A stretch of 49,463 nucleotides of DNA, taken from NCBI GenBank assembly GCA_002307295.1, contig DBTY01000031.1, positions 1 to 49,463 on the forward strand, written 5' to 3'. Position 1 is the first letter of the stretch. Every line of letters begins with the position of its first letter. Under the pieces are notes generated by a model. It was given only the letters and a program-made list of their open reading frames with translations, ran no database searches and was not told the DNA's origin. The translations under genes were made by a program, and so were the position numbers. The DNA is from Ignavibacteriales bacterium UBA1304. Its GTDB lineage: Bacteria; Bacteroidota; Ignavibacteria; Ignavibacteriales; Ignavibacteriaceae. Below, one piece after another: positions 26,837 through 35,807 of this stretch.

Positions 26837-27721
26837 ATGAATATCCCTGAGTATAATGAAATAAACGAACTGTTAACGGCTAATAATACAGGATTAAAAG
26901 CTGAACTCCCGTATTTTCATATAAACAGATTTGAAGATTCTGCAAGCAACACTGGCGTTAACAAAAAAAATGCTCACAGAATAAATTTTTATAGCGTAAT
27001 AATGCTTAAAAATGGACTTGGAAGTTCTACCGTGAACGGTAAAGTAAACAAGTATCAATCGGGCGTTATTACATTTGGTTATCCTGGTCATGTTGTAAGC
27101 TGGAGACAGAAAACAATATATCATGGATATCTGCTGTTATTCAAACCTGAATTTATGGATATGGGAAGTTACAAATCTGTCAGTAGCGAATATCCGTTTT
27201 TCAACATAGAAAGCAACACTTTAATGATTCTTGAAGAAGAAACTCAAAAGTTTTGCGAATTATTTGAGAAAATATTATCCGAGTATAGCCAAAAAAGACC
27301 GAATTATGAAAATATAATTAAAAACTATCTGCATTTATTGTTTAGTTTATCCAAAAGACGATTTGATGAAAATGAATTAAGTTCGAGTAATTTTACGTCA
27401 AAAAAATACCAGTTAATGGTTTCATTTGACTCAATGGTTAGAGAAAATATGCCTGAAAGAAAACCGATTGGAGAATACGCTAATAGGTTATTTATAAGTC
27501 AAAAACACTTGATTGAAATAATAAAAGAGACTACGGGGAAAACGCCATCAGACTATGTATACAACATCTTTATGAACGAAGCTAGAACTTATTTATTACA
27601 AACATCGTTAAGTATATCAGAAATTGCATATAAACTAAATTATGACGATCCGTCATATTTTAATAAATCATTCAAACGTCATTTCGCAATGACGCCTTCA
27701 GAGTACAGGAAGGTAAGGTAA
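26837..27721 (+). CDS. AraC family transcriptional regulator
   Basis: This 294-residue regulator has an N-terminal ligand-sensing region (about residues 30-180, cupin-like by position) and a C-terminal double HTH of the AraC/XylS type (about 195-294). The latter shows GEYANRLFISQKHLIEIIKE and the signature SISEIAYKLNYDDPSYFNKSFKRH, ending in TPSEYRK. It precedes the three-gene efflux operon by 160 bases on the same strand, an arrangement common for Bacteroidota RND/EmrAB pumps. It is therefore the likely activator of that pump. The ligand is unknown. Confidence 0.92.
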   Translation: MNIPEYNEINELLTANNTGLKAELPYFHINRFEDSASNTGVNKKNAHRINFYSVIMLKNGLGSSTVNGKVNKYQSGVITFGYPGHVVSWRQKTIYHGYLLLFKPEFMDMGSYKSVSSEYPFFNIESNTLMILEEETQKFCELFEKILSEYSQKRPNYENIIKNYLHLLFSLSKRRFDENELSSSNFTSKKYQLMVSFDSMVRENMPERKPIGEYANRLFISQKHLIEIIKETTGKTPSDYVYNIFMNEARTYLLQTSLSISEIAYKLNYDDPSYFNKSFKRHFAMTPSEYRKVR

Positions 27722-27881
27722 AAATATTACCATATATAGCGAGATTAATACCGTAATATCCTTTTTGTGAACCGTATATTTGTGTTGATAAAATTAATCG
27801 TTTAAGTAAAGAAAAGAAACTTTAACGTAAAAGAATAAGTTAAGTATAAAAGTGTATCATTAATAAAGAATAAAAGAAGTT

Positions 27882-28940
27882 ATGGAAGAAAAAGAAATAA
27901 ACAGCTCTGAAGAAAAGAAACAAGTAAAGATAGGACCTAAAATAATATTAGGCGTTGTTGCCTTGGTAGCTTTGATTATTATTACAACAAAGGTTTGGCA
28001 TGCAATAACGCATGAAGAAACTGATAATGCGCAGGTAGAAATGAGGGTCGTGCCTATTTTATCACGCGTATCTGGATATGTAGACAAAATATTTGTTGAA
28101 GATTATGCTTCTGTCAAAAAAGGACAACTGCTGATGACGATAGATACTACTGAACTGGAGCTTCAGCTTGAAGAAATGACAGCCGATTATAAACAATCAG
28201 TTGCCGACTTGGATAATGCCAAAGCTTCCTTAGTTAATGCAGAAGCGGCTATCTCATTTTCAAAAGATAATACTGAAGTAAGCGCGCTGCGTAAAGAAAA
28301 GGCTTTAAATGATTTTAACAGAGATAAAAAACTCTTTAGCGCTGACGGAATAACTCAAAAACAATATGACGACAGCCGTTCAAATTACGATATCACAATG
28401 AAGCAGTTAGAAGTTGGGCGCAAAGATGTGCGCGTTGCAGAAACGCGGTTAGAAATGCTGCGCTCACAGTTAGCAAAAAATGCCGCACAGGTTGATATTA
28501 AAAAAGCGCGCATAGACCAGCAGAAATTAAAAATATCTTATTGCCATGTATATGCCACTTCAGACGGTAAAGTCGGAAAGCGTAACGCAGACCCGGGACA
28601 ATTTGTTCAGGCGGGAGCCCCTTTATTTGCTGTTATTAATAGCGAAGAGCTTTGGATTGTAGCTAACTTTAAGGAAAACCAGATAAAGAATATCCACGAT
28701 GGCAATATTGTTAATATTTCAATAGACGGTTATCCGAAACTTGAAATAAAAGGAAAGGCGACTTCTATTTCAGACGCTACAGGCGCAAAGTTTGCTCTTT
28801 TGCCTCCTGATAATGCGACAGGTAATTTTATCAAAGTAACGCAGCGTATTCCGGTTAAGATAGAAATTATTGACGTTGATAAATATAAAAATATACTTAG
28901 AGCCGGAATGAGCGTTGAAATTTCAGCTCCAATTAATTGA
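27882..28940 (+). CDS. emrA: HlyD/EmrA-type membrane fusion protein
   Basis: This 352-residue periplasmic adaptor has one N-terminal TM helix (about residues 24-44) and split lipoyl-like halves (RVSGYVDKIFVEDYASVKKGQ near 68-88; ATSDGKVGKRNADPGQFVQAG near 228-248). These flank a long alpha-helical coiled coil, and a beta-barrel domain ends in RAGMSVEI. It links the inner-membrane DHA2 pump to the outer-membrane channel. It is the first gene of emrA-emrB-OMF, with 6 bases to emrB. AAAAGAAG serves as SD. Architecture and length match EmrA. Confidence 0.93.
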   Translation: MEEKEINSSEEKKQVKIGPKIILGVVALVALIIITTKVWHAITHEETDNAQVEMRVVPILSRVSGYVDKIFVEDYASVKKGQLLMTIDTTELELQLEEMTADYKQSVADLDNAKASLVNAEAAISFSKDNTEVSALRKEKALNDFNRDKKLFSADGITQKQYDDSRSNYDITMKQLEVGRKDVRVAETRLEMLRSQLAKNAAQVDIKKARIDQQKLKISYCHVYATSDGKVGKRNADPGQFVQAGAPLFAVINSEELWIVANFKENQIKNIHDGNIVNISIDGYPKLEIKGKATSISDATGAKFALLPPDNATGNFIKVTQRIPVKIEIIDVDKYKNILRAGMSVEISAPIN

Positions 28941-28946
28941 TGCTAT

Positions 28947-30512
28947 ATGACTTCAGGAAAAATAGCTAAAATAATAATCGCAATTACGACCATTTCGGCC
29001 GCTATAATGGAGCTTATAGACACCTCTATTGTCAATGTAGCGTTGAATCAAATGGCCGGAAACCTTGGAGCTTCTATTGAAGACGTATCCTGGGTCATAA
29101 CGTCTTATGCAATTGCAAATGTAATAATTATACCGATGACCGGGTTCCTCTCCCAGTACATAGGCCGTAAACGTTATTACATGACCTCAATAATAGTTTT
29201 TACAACCGCATCCATTTTTTGCGGAATGTCGACTTCTATATGGGAGCTTGTATTCTGGCGCTTTATACAGGGGCTTGGCGGAGGCGGATTGCTTTCTACT
29301 TCGCAGTCGATTCTGTTTGATTCTTTTTCTAAAAAACAGCGCGGACTTGCCGGAGCTTTATTTGGAATGGGAATTGTAATAGGACCGACATTAGGACCGA
29401 CTGTTGGGGGTTTGATAATTGATAATTACTCATGGCCTCTTATATTTAATATAAATGTTCCGTTTGGAATAATTGCAAGTATGCTTACATACCGTTTTAT
29501 AGACGACGGCGTTTTTGCGTCGATGGAAAAACCTTCAATCGACTGGTACGGCATATGTTTTCTTGCAATTGGCATTGGTTCTATGCAATATGTTCTGGAG
29601 CGGGGGGAAACCGAGGATTGGTTCGACTCGGCTTATATAATCTGGTTTTCTATAATTGCAGTAGTCGGGCTTATAAGCTTTGTTGTGTGGGAACTGCGTC
29701 AAAAACATCCCGTAGTAAATCTGCATATACTTAAAGACATAAATTTGTCGTTGACGACTATACTTACGTTTGTAACAGGATTTGCATTATTCACATCGGT
29801 TTTTGTTTTCCCGCTTTTATTGCAGAGGGTATTAGGCTACACAGCTTATGAAACCGGAATAACGCTTTTGCCGAGTTCGGCGCTTTCTCTGCTAATAATG
29901 CCGTTTGTAGGCAAAAGATTAGAAGCTGGGACGTCCCCTAAAATATTTATTTTCTTTGGTTTTGCAATACTAATGCTTTTCGGCTTTTTGATGTCGAGAG
30001 CCGATTTAACTGTATCAAGCAATTTCTTTATACTTCCATTAATGCTGCGAGGCGCAGGATTATCGCTATTGATGGTTCCGCTTACTACGCTTGCGGTTCA
30101 GGGGTTGAACCGTGTAGATATGCCTCAGGGTATAGCGTTAAACAACATGATGCGACAGTTGGGAGGCTCATTTGGAATTGCGGCAATTAATAATTATGTA
30201 GCTCATAGATATGTGACTCATCGTACAGATTTAGTCAGCCATTTTTATAATGGTAATTTTACTTTTATGGAAAGGAACGCAGCTATAACGCAAGGGCTGC
30301 AGGCAAAACTGCCGGTAACGGCAAATATTCAGCAGCAGGCATATGGTATAATGGATTTGACTGTGATGAAGCAGTCGTATTTATTGACTTATCTTGACGC
30401 TTTTTTGTTCTCTGCATTATGCATATTAGTCGTTTTTCCTATGATGTTGTTTATAAAAAGCAAACATGCGTCTCACGAAACTACAAAAGAAGCCGCAGAA
30501 GCGGCGCATTAA
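28947..30512 (+). CDS. emrB: EmrB-type DHA2 multidrug exporter
   Basis: This 521-residue inner-membrane protein has 14 predicted helices and the DHA2/EmrB signatures. Helix 1 carries LIDTSIVNVAL, motif A reads GFLSQYIGRKR, and the antiporter motif C is GIVIGPTLGPTVGG. It drives proton-coupled export of hydrophobic drugs through the EmrA adaptor and the OMF encoded on either side. The segment between the last two helices is long, as in EmrB. It starts 6 bases after emrA and ends 18 bases before the OMF gene. Confidence 0.94.
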   Translation: MTSGKIAKIIIAITTISAAIMELIDTSIVNVALNQMAGNLGASIEDVSWVITSYAIANVIIIPMTGFLSQYIGRKRYYMTSIIVFTTASIFCGMSTSIWELVFWRFIQGLGGGGLLSTSQSILFDSFSKKQRGLAGALFGMGIVIGPTLGPTVGGLIIDNYSWPLIFNINVPFGIIASMLTYRFIDDGVFASMEKPSIDWYGICFLAIGIGSMQYVLERGETEDWFDSAYIIWFSIIAVVGLISFVVWELRQKHPVVNLHILKDINLSLTTILTFVTGFALFTSVFVFPLLLQRVLGYTAYETGITLLPSSALSLLIMPFVGKRLEAGTSPKIFIFFGFAILMLFGFLMSRADLTVSSNFFILPLMLRGAGLSLLMVPLTTLAVQGLNRVDMPQGIALNNMMRQLGGSFGIAAINNYVAHRYVTHRTDLVSHFYNGNFTFMERNAAITQGLQAKLPVTANIQQQAYGIMDLTVMKQSYLLTYLDAFLFSALCILVVFPMMLFIKSKHASHETTKEAAEAAH

Positions 30513-30530
30513 AAATTTTAAATATAAAAT

Positions 30531-31838
30531 ATGAATATGAAAAAGATAATTTTACTTTCCGCTTTATTATTAATTAATTCGGCATTTCCGCAAAATATAA
30601 ATGTCCCTGCCGCAATAAAGAGTTTAACGGAACAATCGTTTGTCAAATATCCTAAAGTTTCGGCAATGAAGGATGTAATCCGCATTAGCGAACTAAAAAT
30701 TGATATGACGCAGGCAGCTTATCTTCCGATTGTTAATGGCGACGTTTCTTACAGATGGACAGACCCGGTATCGGAAATGTCTTTGCCGCTCGGTGTTAAT
30801 AAGATTGTAACTTTTCAGATTATGCCTAAGAATAATTATAATGCGGGAATTACTCTAGCGCAGTCGATAATTGATTTGAAAACCCCGGCTAATATAAATA
30901 AGGCCAAAAGCGATTTACTAACGGCTAACGATAATTTAGATAATTACAAAATTCAGTTAGCTTATCAGATTGCACAGGTTTATTATGGAATAATATTTCT
31001 AAATAAAAGTCTTTATGTCCAGCAAAAGCAGCTCGATTTAATAAGCTCAAATATACGGCAGATTGAATCCAAAATTAAAAATGGCGACGCTCTAAAGTAT
31101 GATCTTGTTACTTCTCAGGTAAGATACTCAAATGTAGAGAACGCTTATACGGAACTGCAAAACCAGGCAAACAAGCAGTACAATGTACTAAATATGCTTA
31201 CTGCTAACGAAGGCTCCGACTATATAAAAGATACCGCTTTCAGCCAGAACGATTTTAATATTTTGCCCGGAGCTATTATGAATTTAGCTCGCGAGAATAA
31301 CCTTGATCTTAAAATTACAAAAGATAAAATTGAAACTGCCGCGTGGGACGTAACTATTACAGAACGCAGTTATTTACCTACGTTAAATTTTAATGCGGGA
31401 GCCGGATATAAAAACGGTTATTCGCCAGACTTAGATCAGTTCCGTTTTAATTATTCCGTTGGCGTTGGGCTAACAATACCAATTATGTCCGCTTCCAGAC
31501 CAGGGATTCAGAAAGAGATTGCGCTTGTAAATATTGAATCGTCAAAAAAAGAACTTGAAAACCAAAATATTACTGTGGCAAAAGACGTTCTTAACGCCAT
31601 AGAAGATATGCGTAAGAATGAGAAAAAGCTTGCTAACGTTGAAGTATTATTAAATCAGGCTCAGTTGGCTCTTGACCTTGCAACTGAAAGATATAAAAAT
31701 GGCGTGATTACTAACCTGGATTTGTTAACCGCACAGACTAATTATTTGGACGCTCAGCTTAATAAACTTCAGTATGAATATAATATTCTGATTTCTAAGA
31801 TTGAGCTAAATAGACTTTCCAGTCAAAAGTGGTGGTAA
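30531..31838 (+). CDS. TolC-like outer membrane efflux protein
   Basis: This 435-residue exported protein has a signal peptide ending near AFPQ and the duplicated helical-barrel pattern of outer membrane factors, with tandem OEP domains (about residues 30-210 and 230-425). Typical signatures are LAYQIAQVYYGIIF, the AGITLAQSI strand, and the C-terminal ERYKNGVITNLDLLTAQTNY helix. It would form the trimeric outer-membrane exit duct for the EmrAB pump. A strong bidirectional terminator follows 13 bases after the stop. Confidence 0.93.
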   Translation: MNMKKIILLSALLLINSAFPQNINVPAAIKSLTEQSFVKYPKVSAMKDVIRISELKIDMTQAAYLPIVNGDVSYRWTDPVSEMSLPLGVNKIVTFQIMPKNNYNAGITLAQSIIDLKTPANINKAKSDLLTANDNLDNYKIQLAYQIAQVYYGIIFLNKSLYVQQKQLDLISSNIRQIESKIKNGDALKYDLVTSQVRYSNVENAYTELQNQANKQYNVLNMLTANEGSDYIKDTAFSQNDFNILPGAIMNLARENNLDLKITKDKIETAAWDVTITERSYLPTLNFNAGAGYKNGYSPDLDQFRFNYSVGVGLTIPIMSASRPGIQKEIALVNIESSKKELENQNITVAKDVLNAIEDMRKNEKKLANVEVLLNQAQLALDLATERYKNGVITNLDLLTAQTNYLDAQLNKLQYEYNILISKIELNRLSSQKWW

Positions 31839-31851
31839 AAAAGAATTGAAG

Positions 31852-31890
31852 AAAAACCGATAGAATTAGAAAATGAATCTATCGGTTTTT
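31852..31890. terminator. bidirectional terminator, efflux operon / arsenic operon
   Basis: AAAAACCGATAGA (31852-31864) and TCTATCGGTTTTT (31878-31890) form a perfect 13-bp stem with a 13-base loop and T-runs on both strands. It lies between the OMF stop (31838) and the convergent CcdA-like stop (31907), serving both operons. Confidence 0.9.
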
Positions 31891-31906
31891 AATAAGCATA
31901 CCGAAA

Positions 31907-32614
31907 TTAAGCATATAGAAGATTATATATCTGATAAACGCCTGCCAGAATAACTAACACGCCGCATACTTTTTTTATCCAAATAATATAATTAGAATTT
32001 TCCGACCAATTCAGGTAGCGTTGGACTTTGCTGGTAAATGTTCCCGCTACTACAATTATTAAACAATGTCCTATGCCGAAGGCTATAAGTATAACCGACG
32101 CATTAGCTAAATTAGTTTGAGCGGTTTGAAACACAACTCCAAGTACCGGAGCCATGTATGCAAATGTACATGGACCAACGCCAATACCAAAGATTAATCC
32201 GAGTATAAAAGCGGCAGGTAATCCTTTATATTTAGGAGAAGATAACCTGATTCCCGTCCAATTCAGTTTTATTATATCAAGCAGGTATAAACCAATAAAG
32301 ATAAATAATGCAGCCATAAAATAATTAACAGTTGTTCCAACGTCTCCCATAAGTCGGCCTAGCGAAGCGGTAATTATTCCAATTAAAGTAATGGTAATAA
32401 AAATACCAGACGTAAAGACTAAAGAAATAAGGAAACCGCGTTTTGTACTCAAGGTTCTCTGACTGCTTATAAAGCCTATTATTAACGGAATGCTTGATAA
32501 ATGGCAGGGACTAAGCAGAATGCTTAAAATACCCCAGCCAAAAGAACCAAGCAGCGAAATCCATAAATTTTTATAAAGGGCTTCGCTTAAAATATTAAAA
32601 AGCGTATCAATCAT
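31907..32614 (-). CDS. ccdA: CcdA-like cytochrome c biogenesis/thiol-electron transporter
   Basis: This 235-residue inner-membrane protein has six predicted helices of the CcdA/DsbD-beta family. The signatures are LSPCHLSSIPLIIGF in helix 1 and GIGVGPCTFAYMAPVLG in the fourth, each with the conserved Pro-Cys. CcdA-type proteins carry reducing equivalents from cytoplasmic thioredoxin across the membrane. It is the last gene of the arsenic operon, 2 bases after the exported thioredoxin, which is therefore its likely periplasmic acceptor. A bidirectional terminator follows. The location in an ars operon points to redox support rather than cytochrome maturation. Confidence 0.9.
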   Translation of the reverse strand: MIDTLFNILSEALYKNLWISLLGSFGWGILSILLSPCHLSSIPLIIGFISSQRTLSTKRGFLISLVFTSGIFITITLIGIITASLGRLMGDVGTTVNYFMAALFIFIGLYLLDIIKLNWTGIRLSSPKYKGLPAAFILGLIFGIGVGPCTFAYMAPVLGVVFQTAQTNLANASVILIAFGIGHCLIIVVAGTFTSKVQRYLNWSENSNYIIWIKKVCGVLVILAGVYQIYNLLYA

Positions 32615-32616
32615 AT

Positions 32617-32985
32617 TTATTTTACCAGGCTTAATCCCTGTTTTTGTAGAATTTTATCTATTTCGGTTTCAGGGTAGAAGCCCTCATGACGAAAAAATTC
32701 TTTACCTTGTTCGTTAATAAATACCTGAGTTGGGATAAGTTTTATGCCATACTTTTTGGCATATTGTTTCTGGTCGCTCTTCCAAACATCATAGAAAATC
32801 ACTTTTATTTTATTACCATATTTTTTTTCAATTGATTTCATAACGGGCTGCATTTTTTTGCAAGGGATGCAATTTACTGAACCTAATTCTATGAACGTTA
32901 CTTCAGGTTTTACTGCGGCATCTTGCGAAAAAATAATTGTAGAACCGAGGAATAAAACGAAAAAACTGATAAATAAAGTTTTCAA
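32617..32985 (-). CDS. exported thioredoxin-fold protein (CIPC)
   Basis: This 122-residue protein has a signal peptide (cleavage likely after FSQ) and a thioredoxin fold with a redox-active CxxC (VNCIPCKKM, about Cys39 and Cys42). It also has the cis-proline segment KLIPTQVFI. It should be a periplasmic reductase or thiol carrier and is a plausible partner of the CcdA-like protein encoded 2 bases downstream. It starts 4 bases after the small redox protein gene. Its substrate is unknown. Confidence 0.9.
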   Translation of the reverse strand: MKTLFISFFVLFLGSTIIFSQDAAVKPEVTFIELGSVNCIPCKKMQPVMKSIEKKYGNKIKVIFYDVWKSDQKQYAKKYGIKLIPTQVFINEQGKEFFRHEGFYPETEIDKILQKQGLSLVK

Positions 32986-32989
32986 TTAT

Positions 32990-33226
32990 TTAGTTCTCCT
33001 TTAGCCATTGTAATATCTGTTCGTCGGAAGGAATGGTTCCGCTGGATTTTACAACTTCGTTTATTACAAGACCAGGAGTCATCATTATTCCATATTTCAT
33101 TATGTCCGCTATTTCTGTTACTTTTTCTATTTCAGCAGATATGTTATTTGAACCAACTACTTCTTTTACTTTTTGTTCAAGGTTTTTGCATCTTGCGCAC
33201 CCCGTTCCAAGAATTTTAATAACCAT
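32990..33226 (-). CDS. small thioredoxin-like redox protein
   Basis: This 78-residue protein is of the Thioredoxin_3 / redox-active disulfide protein 2 type. It has the GTGCARCKNLE motif (Cys10-x-x-Cys13), a helix, and the cis-Pro MMTPGLVINEVV segment. It lacks a signal peptide, so it is cytoplasmic. Small proteins of this family are often encoded next to DUF318 permeases and ars genes. Here it lies between the permease (22-base gap) and the exported thioredoxin (4-base gap). It may supply electrons to ArsC or to the permease cysteines; this is inference. Confidence 0.9.
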   Translation of the reverse strand: MVIKILGTGCARCKNLEQKVKEVVGSNNISAEIEKVTEIADIMKYGIMMTPGLVINEVVKSSGTIPSDEQILQWLKEN

Positions 33227-33248
33227 TATTTTACTCCATATTAGAATG

Positions 33249-34265
33249 TTAATAAATTAAGTTAAAAAGAAAACCGACTAAGATTATTCCAAAGGCGGTT
33301 ATGCTTACAAAAGCTATTATCAGAGGAAGTTTAAGAACTTTTTTTAATATAATAGTTTCAGGCAACGAGAGTCCTATAACCGACATCATAAAGGCCAAAA
33401 CAGTTCCAAGCGAAGCTCCTTTTTCTAACAGCGCCTGTACAATAGGAATTATGCCTGCGGCATTAGAATACATTGGAACGCCTATTAATACGGCTGCCGG
33501 AACAGACCACCAGGCGGATTTGCCCATAAGTCCCGCCATGAAATTTTGAGGCACATATCCGTGTATCCCTGCTCCTACTCCAATTCCTATTACTATGTAT
33601 ATCCAGACTTTAGAAACAATGTCTTTAACGGCCTGCAAACCGAAATTAATTCTGTCGTCAAAATTAATTTTAGCTTCTTCCAAATTATTATTTTGAGCTT
33701 TAATCTGATATACCCAGTCTTCTACATATCGTTCGAGTTTTAGTTTGCCTATTATATAACCTGAAAAAATTGCGATAATTAATCCTGTAATTAAGTATAG
33801 TAGGGCAGTCTGCCAGCCTAAAAGCCCAAATAATAAAACAAGAGCTACTTCGTTAACCATCGGCGCGGAAATAAGGAACGAAAACGTAACGCCAAGAGGA
33901 ACGCCAGCTTCAATAAATCCTAAAAACAACGGAATAGCCGAGCAGGAACAAAAAGGGGTAACCGTTCCTAAAAGACCAGCCATTACATTCCCGGTAAAAA
34001 GTGATTTTCCTTCAAGCAGTTTTCTTGTTTTTTCCGGCGAAAAATAGGATCGGATTATCCCCACTGCAAACACTATAAGTACAAGAAGAAGTAAAACTTT
34101 CGGGACTTCATAGATAAAAAATCTTATAGTTTCAGTAATATGCGAGGTTTTATCTAAACCCAATATATTGCAAACAAAAAAGTTTACGCCTGGTTCAAGG
34201 AACCAATAAATAAGGAACCAGATAATCAGCGCCGCTAAATAGATATTGGCATTCTTGGTTTTCAT
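33249..34265 (-). CDS. DUF318/ArsP-like permease
   Basis: This 338-residue inner-membrane permease has about eight to ten predicted helices and the family signature TPFCSCSAIPLFLGF followed by SAPMVNEVAL. This is the DUF318 (YraQ/ArsP) family; ArsP members export trivalent methylated or aromatic arsenicals. The cysteine pair in FCSCS is a plausible metalloid-binding site. It follows acr3 after 6 bases. The ars setting supports an arsenic-related substrate, but other DUF318 members are unassigned, so I leave the symbol empty. Confidence 0.9.
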   Translation of the reverse strand: MKTKNANIYLAALIIWFLIYWFLEPGVNFFVCNILGLDKTSHITETIRFFIYEVPKVLLLLVLIVFAVGIIRSYFSPEKTRKLLEGKSLFTGNVMAGLLGTVTPFCSCSAIPLFLGFIEAGVPLGVTFSFLISAPMVNEVALVLLFGLLGWQTALLYLITGLIIAIFSGYIIGKLKLERYVEDWVYQIKAQNNNLEEAKINFDDRINFGLQAVKDIVSKVWIYIVIGIGVGAGIHGYVPQNFMAGLMGKSAWWSVPAAVLIGVPMYSNAAGIIPIVQALLEKGASLGTVLAFMMSVIGLSLPETIILKKVLKLPLIIAFVSITAFGIILVGFLFNLIY

Positions 34266-34271
34266 ATTCTA

Positions 34272-35315
34272 TTACTCGACGTAGTATTTTTTACGGAGCC
34301 AAAGAGAAACGTTGACTAATGAAATTAATACGGGTACTTCTACAAGCGGACCAATAACCGCGGCAAAAGCTTCGCCGGAATTAATTCCAAAAACAGCTAC
34401 TGCAACCGCTATAGCAAGCTCAAAGTTATTGCTTGCGGCTGTGAAAGAAAGAGCCGCTGTTTGAGGATACGTAGCTCCCGCTTTTTTACTTAAGAAAAAC
34501 GACGCTAAGAACATTACTACAAAGTATATTACAAGCGGTATGGCAATGCGTATAACGTCGAACGGTATTTTTAATATGTATTCGCCTTTTAACGAAAACA
34601 TCACCATAATTGTAAACAACAATGCGGCTAAAGTAATAGGGCTTATTTTAGGAATGAACTTTGTTTCGTACCAGGTTTTATTTTTAATTCTTAATAATGT
34701 AAATCGCGTAATAATTCCAGCGGCAAATGGTATACCTAGATATATAGCAACGCTTTGCGCAATTTGTCCGATTGTAATGCTGGTATTAAAAGTTTTTAAG
34801 CCAAGAAGGGAAGGGAATAGAGTTAGGAATATATAAGCGTAAACGGAAAAGAATAATACCTGGAAAATGGAATTAAGCGCAACTAACCCGGCTGCGTATT
34901 CTTTATCGCCTTTGGCGAGGTCATTCCACACAATAACCATGGCTATACAGCGAGCAAGACCTATTAGTATTAGCCCGGCCATATATTCAGGATAATCCCG
35001 TAGAAAAATTACTGCAAGGATAAACATAAAAATGGGACCGATAATCCAATTTTGAAATAACGATAAAGAAAGAACTTTTACATTCTTAAACACTTTGCCA
35101 AATTCTTCATATTTAACTTTTGCAAGAGGCGGATACATCATTAATATCAATCCGATTGCAATGGGTATATTCGTAGTTCCGCTTTGGAATGAATTCCAGA
35201 AAACTGCTATTGACGGAAACATATAGCCTGAGAAAACTCCAATAAACATTGCAAGGAAAATCCAAAGGGTTAAATGTCGGTCTAAAAACGATAATCTTTT
35301 TGAAAGCTGAGCCAT
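34272..35315 (-). CDS. acr3: ACR3-type arsenite efflux permease
   Basis: This 347-residue inner-membrane carrier has ten predicted helices and matches the ACR3 family. The LARCIAMVIVWN motif contains the conserved metalloid-binding cysteine, and ASNNFELAIAV contains the conserved Glu. It exports As(III), the product of ArsC, in exchange for protons. The ATG overlaps the arsC stop in a TAATG junction (1-base overlap), so the two are translationally coupled. Length is usual. ACR3 is unrelated to E. coli ArsB but does the same job. Confidence 0.95.
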   Translation of the reverse strand: MAQLSKRLSFLDRHLTLWIFLAMFIGVFSGYMFPSIAVFWNSFQSGTTNIPIAIGLILMMYPPLAKVKYEEFGKVFKNVKVLSLSLFQNWIIGPIFMFILAVIFLRDYPEYMAGLILIGLARCIAMVIVWNDLAKGDKEYAAGLVALNSIFQVLFFSVYAYIFLTLFPSLLGLKTFNTSITIGQIAQSVAIYLGIPFAAGIITRFTLLRIKNKTWYETKFIPKISPITLAALLFTIMVMFSLKGEYILKIPFDVIRIAIPLVIYFVVMFLASFFLSKKAGATYPQTAALSFTAASNNFELAIAVAVAVFGINSGEAFAAVIGPLVEVPVLISLVNVSLWLRKKYYVE

Positions 35316-35746
35316 TATAATTTCCTTTTTACTTCTTTTATGTAAAAGCTATAGAAATCTTTTTTTATTTTATCTCTAACGCTTCTAAAAGCGTCAAGGA
35401 TTTCTTCTTCTGAACCCGTAGCTTCAGCCGGATCTTCAAAACCCATATGCAGTCTATTACTGACTTTTCCTGAAAACAGGGGGCAGGTTTCTTTTGCATT
35501 ATTGCAAACTGTAATTACATAGTCAAAGCTATCGTTTAGGAATAAATCTACATTTTGCGGAGTGTTGCGTGAAATATCTATTTCTGCTTCATTCATTACC
35601 TGGATAGCAAAAGGGTTAACCATGGTAGCCGGAGCAGTTCCGGCTGATGATACTTCAAGCGAATCATCAAAACTTTTTAAAAAGCCTTCCGCTATTTGGC
35701 TTCTGCAGGAGTTGCCAGTGCATAATATCAATATTTTAGTTTTCAT
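35315..35746 (-). CDS. arsC: thioredoxin-coupled arsenate reductase
   Basis: This 143-residue enzyme is of the low-molecular-weight phosphatase-like ArsC class. The P-loop Cys9-x5-Arg15 (CTGNSCRS), the shuttle pair Cys81 and Cys88 (VCNNAKETCP) and the acid Asp in FEDPAEA are all present. This triad marks the thioredoxin-dependent mechanism reducing As(V) to As(III), which fits the two thioredoxin-like genes downstream. I place the start at ATG 35746, preceded by AGGGAAAC; an in-frame ATG at 35779 would add an unconserved 11-residue extension. Confidence 0.95.
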   Translation of the reverse strand: MKTKILILCTGNSCRSQIAEGFLKSFDDSLEVSSAGTAPATMVNPFAIQVMNEAEIDISRNTPQNVDLFLNDSFDYVITVCNNAKETCPLFSGKVSNRLHMGFEDPAEATGSEEEILDAFRSVRDKIKKDFYSFYIKEVKRKL

Positions 35747-35781
35747 AGTTTCCCTGTTTAATATATCGTTATATAGCAAAA

Positions 35782-35790
35782 TACCGAAAT
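35782..35790 (-). promoter_or_regulatory. TACCGAAAT motif, copy in the arsR-arsC gap
   Basis: TACCGAAAT at 35782-35790 lies 36 bases before the arsC start and repeats exactly at 36167-36175 before arsR. Each copy has TCGTT a few bases to its left (35766-35770 and 36159-36163), though at different spacing. This is a candidate element for ArsR or for an internal promoter. Confidence 0.35.
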
Positions 35791-35807
35791 GATAAACTCA
35801 ATATTTA

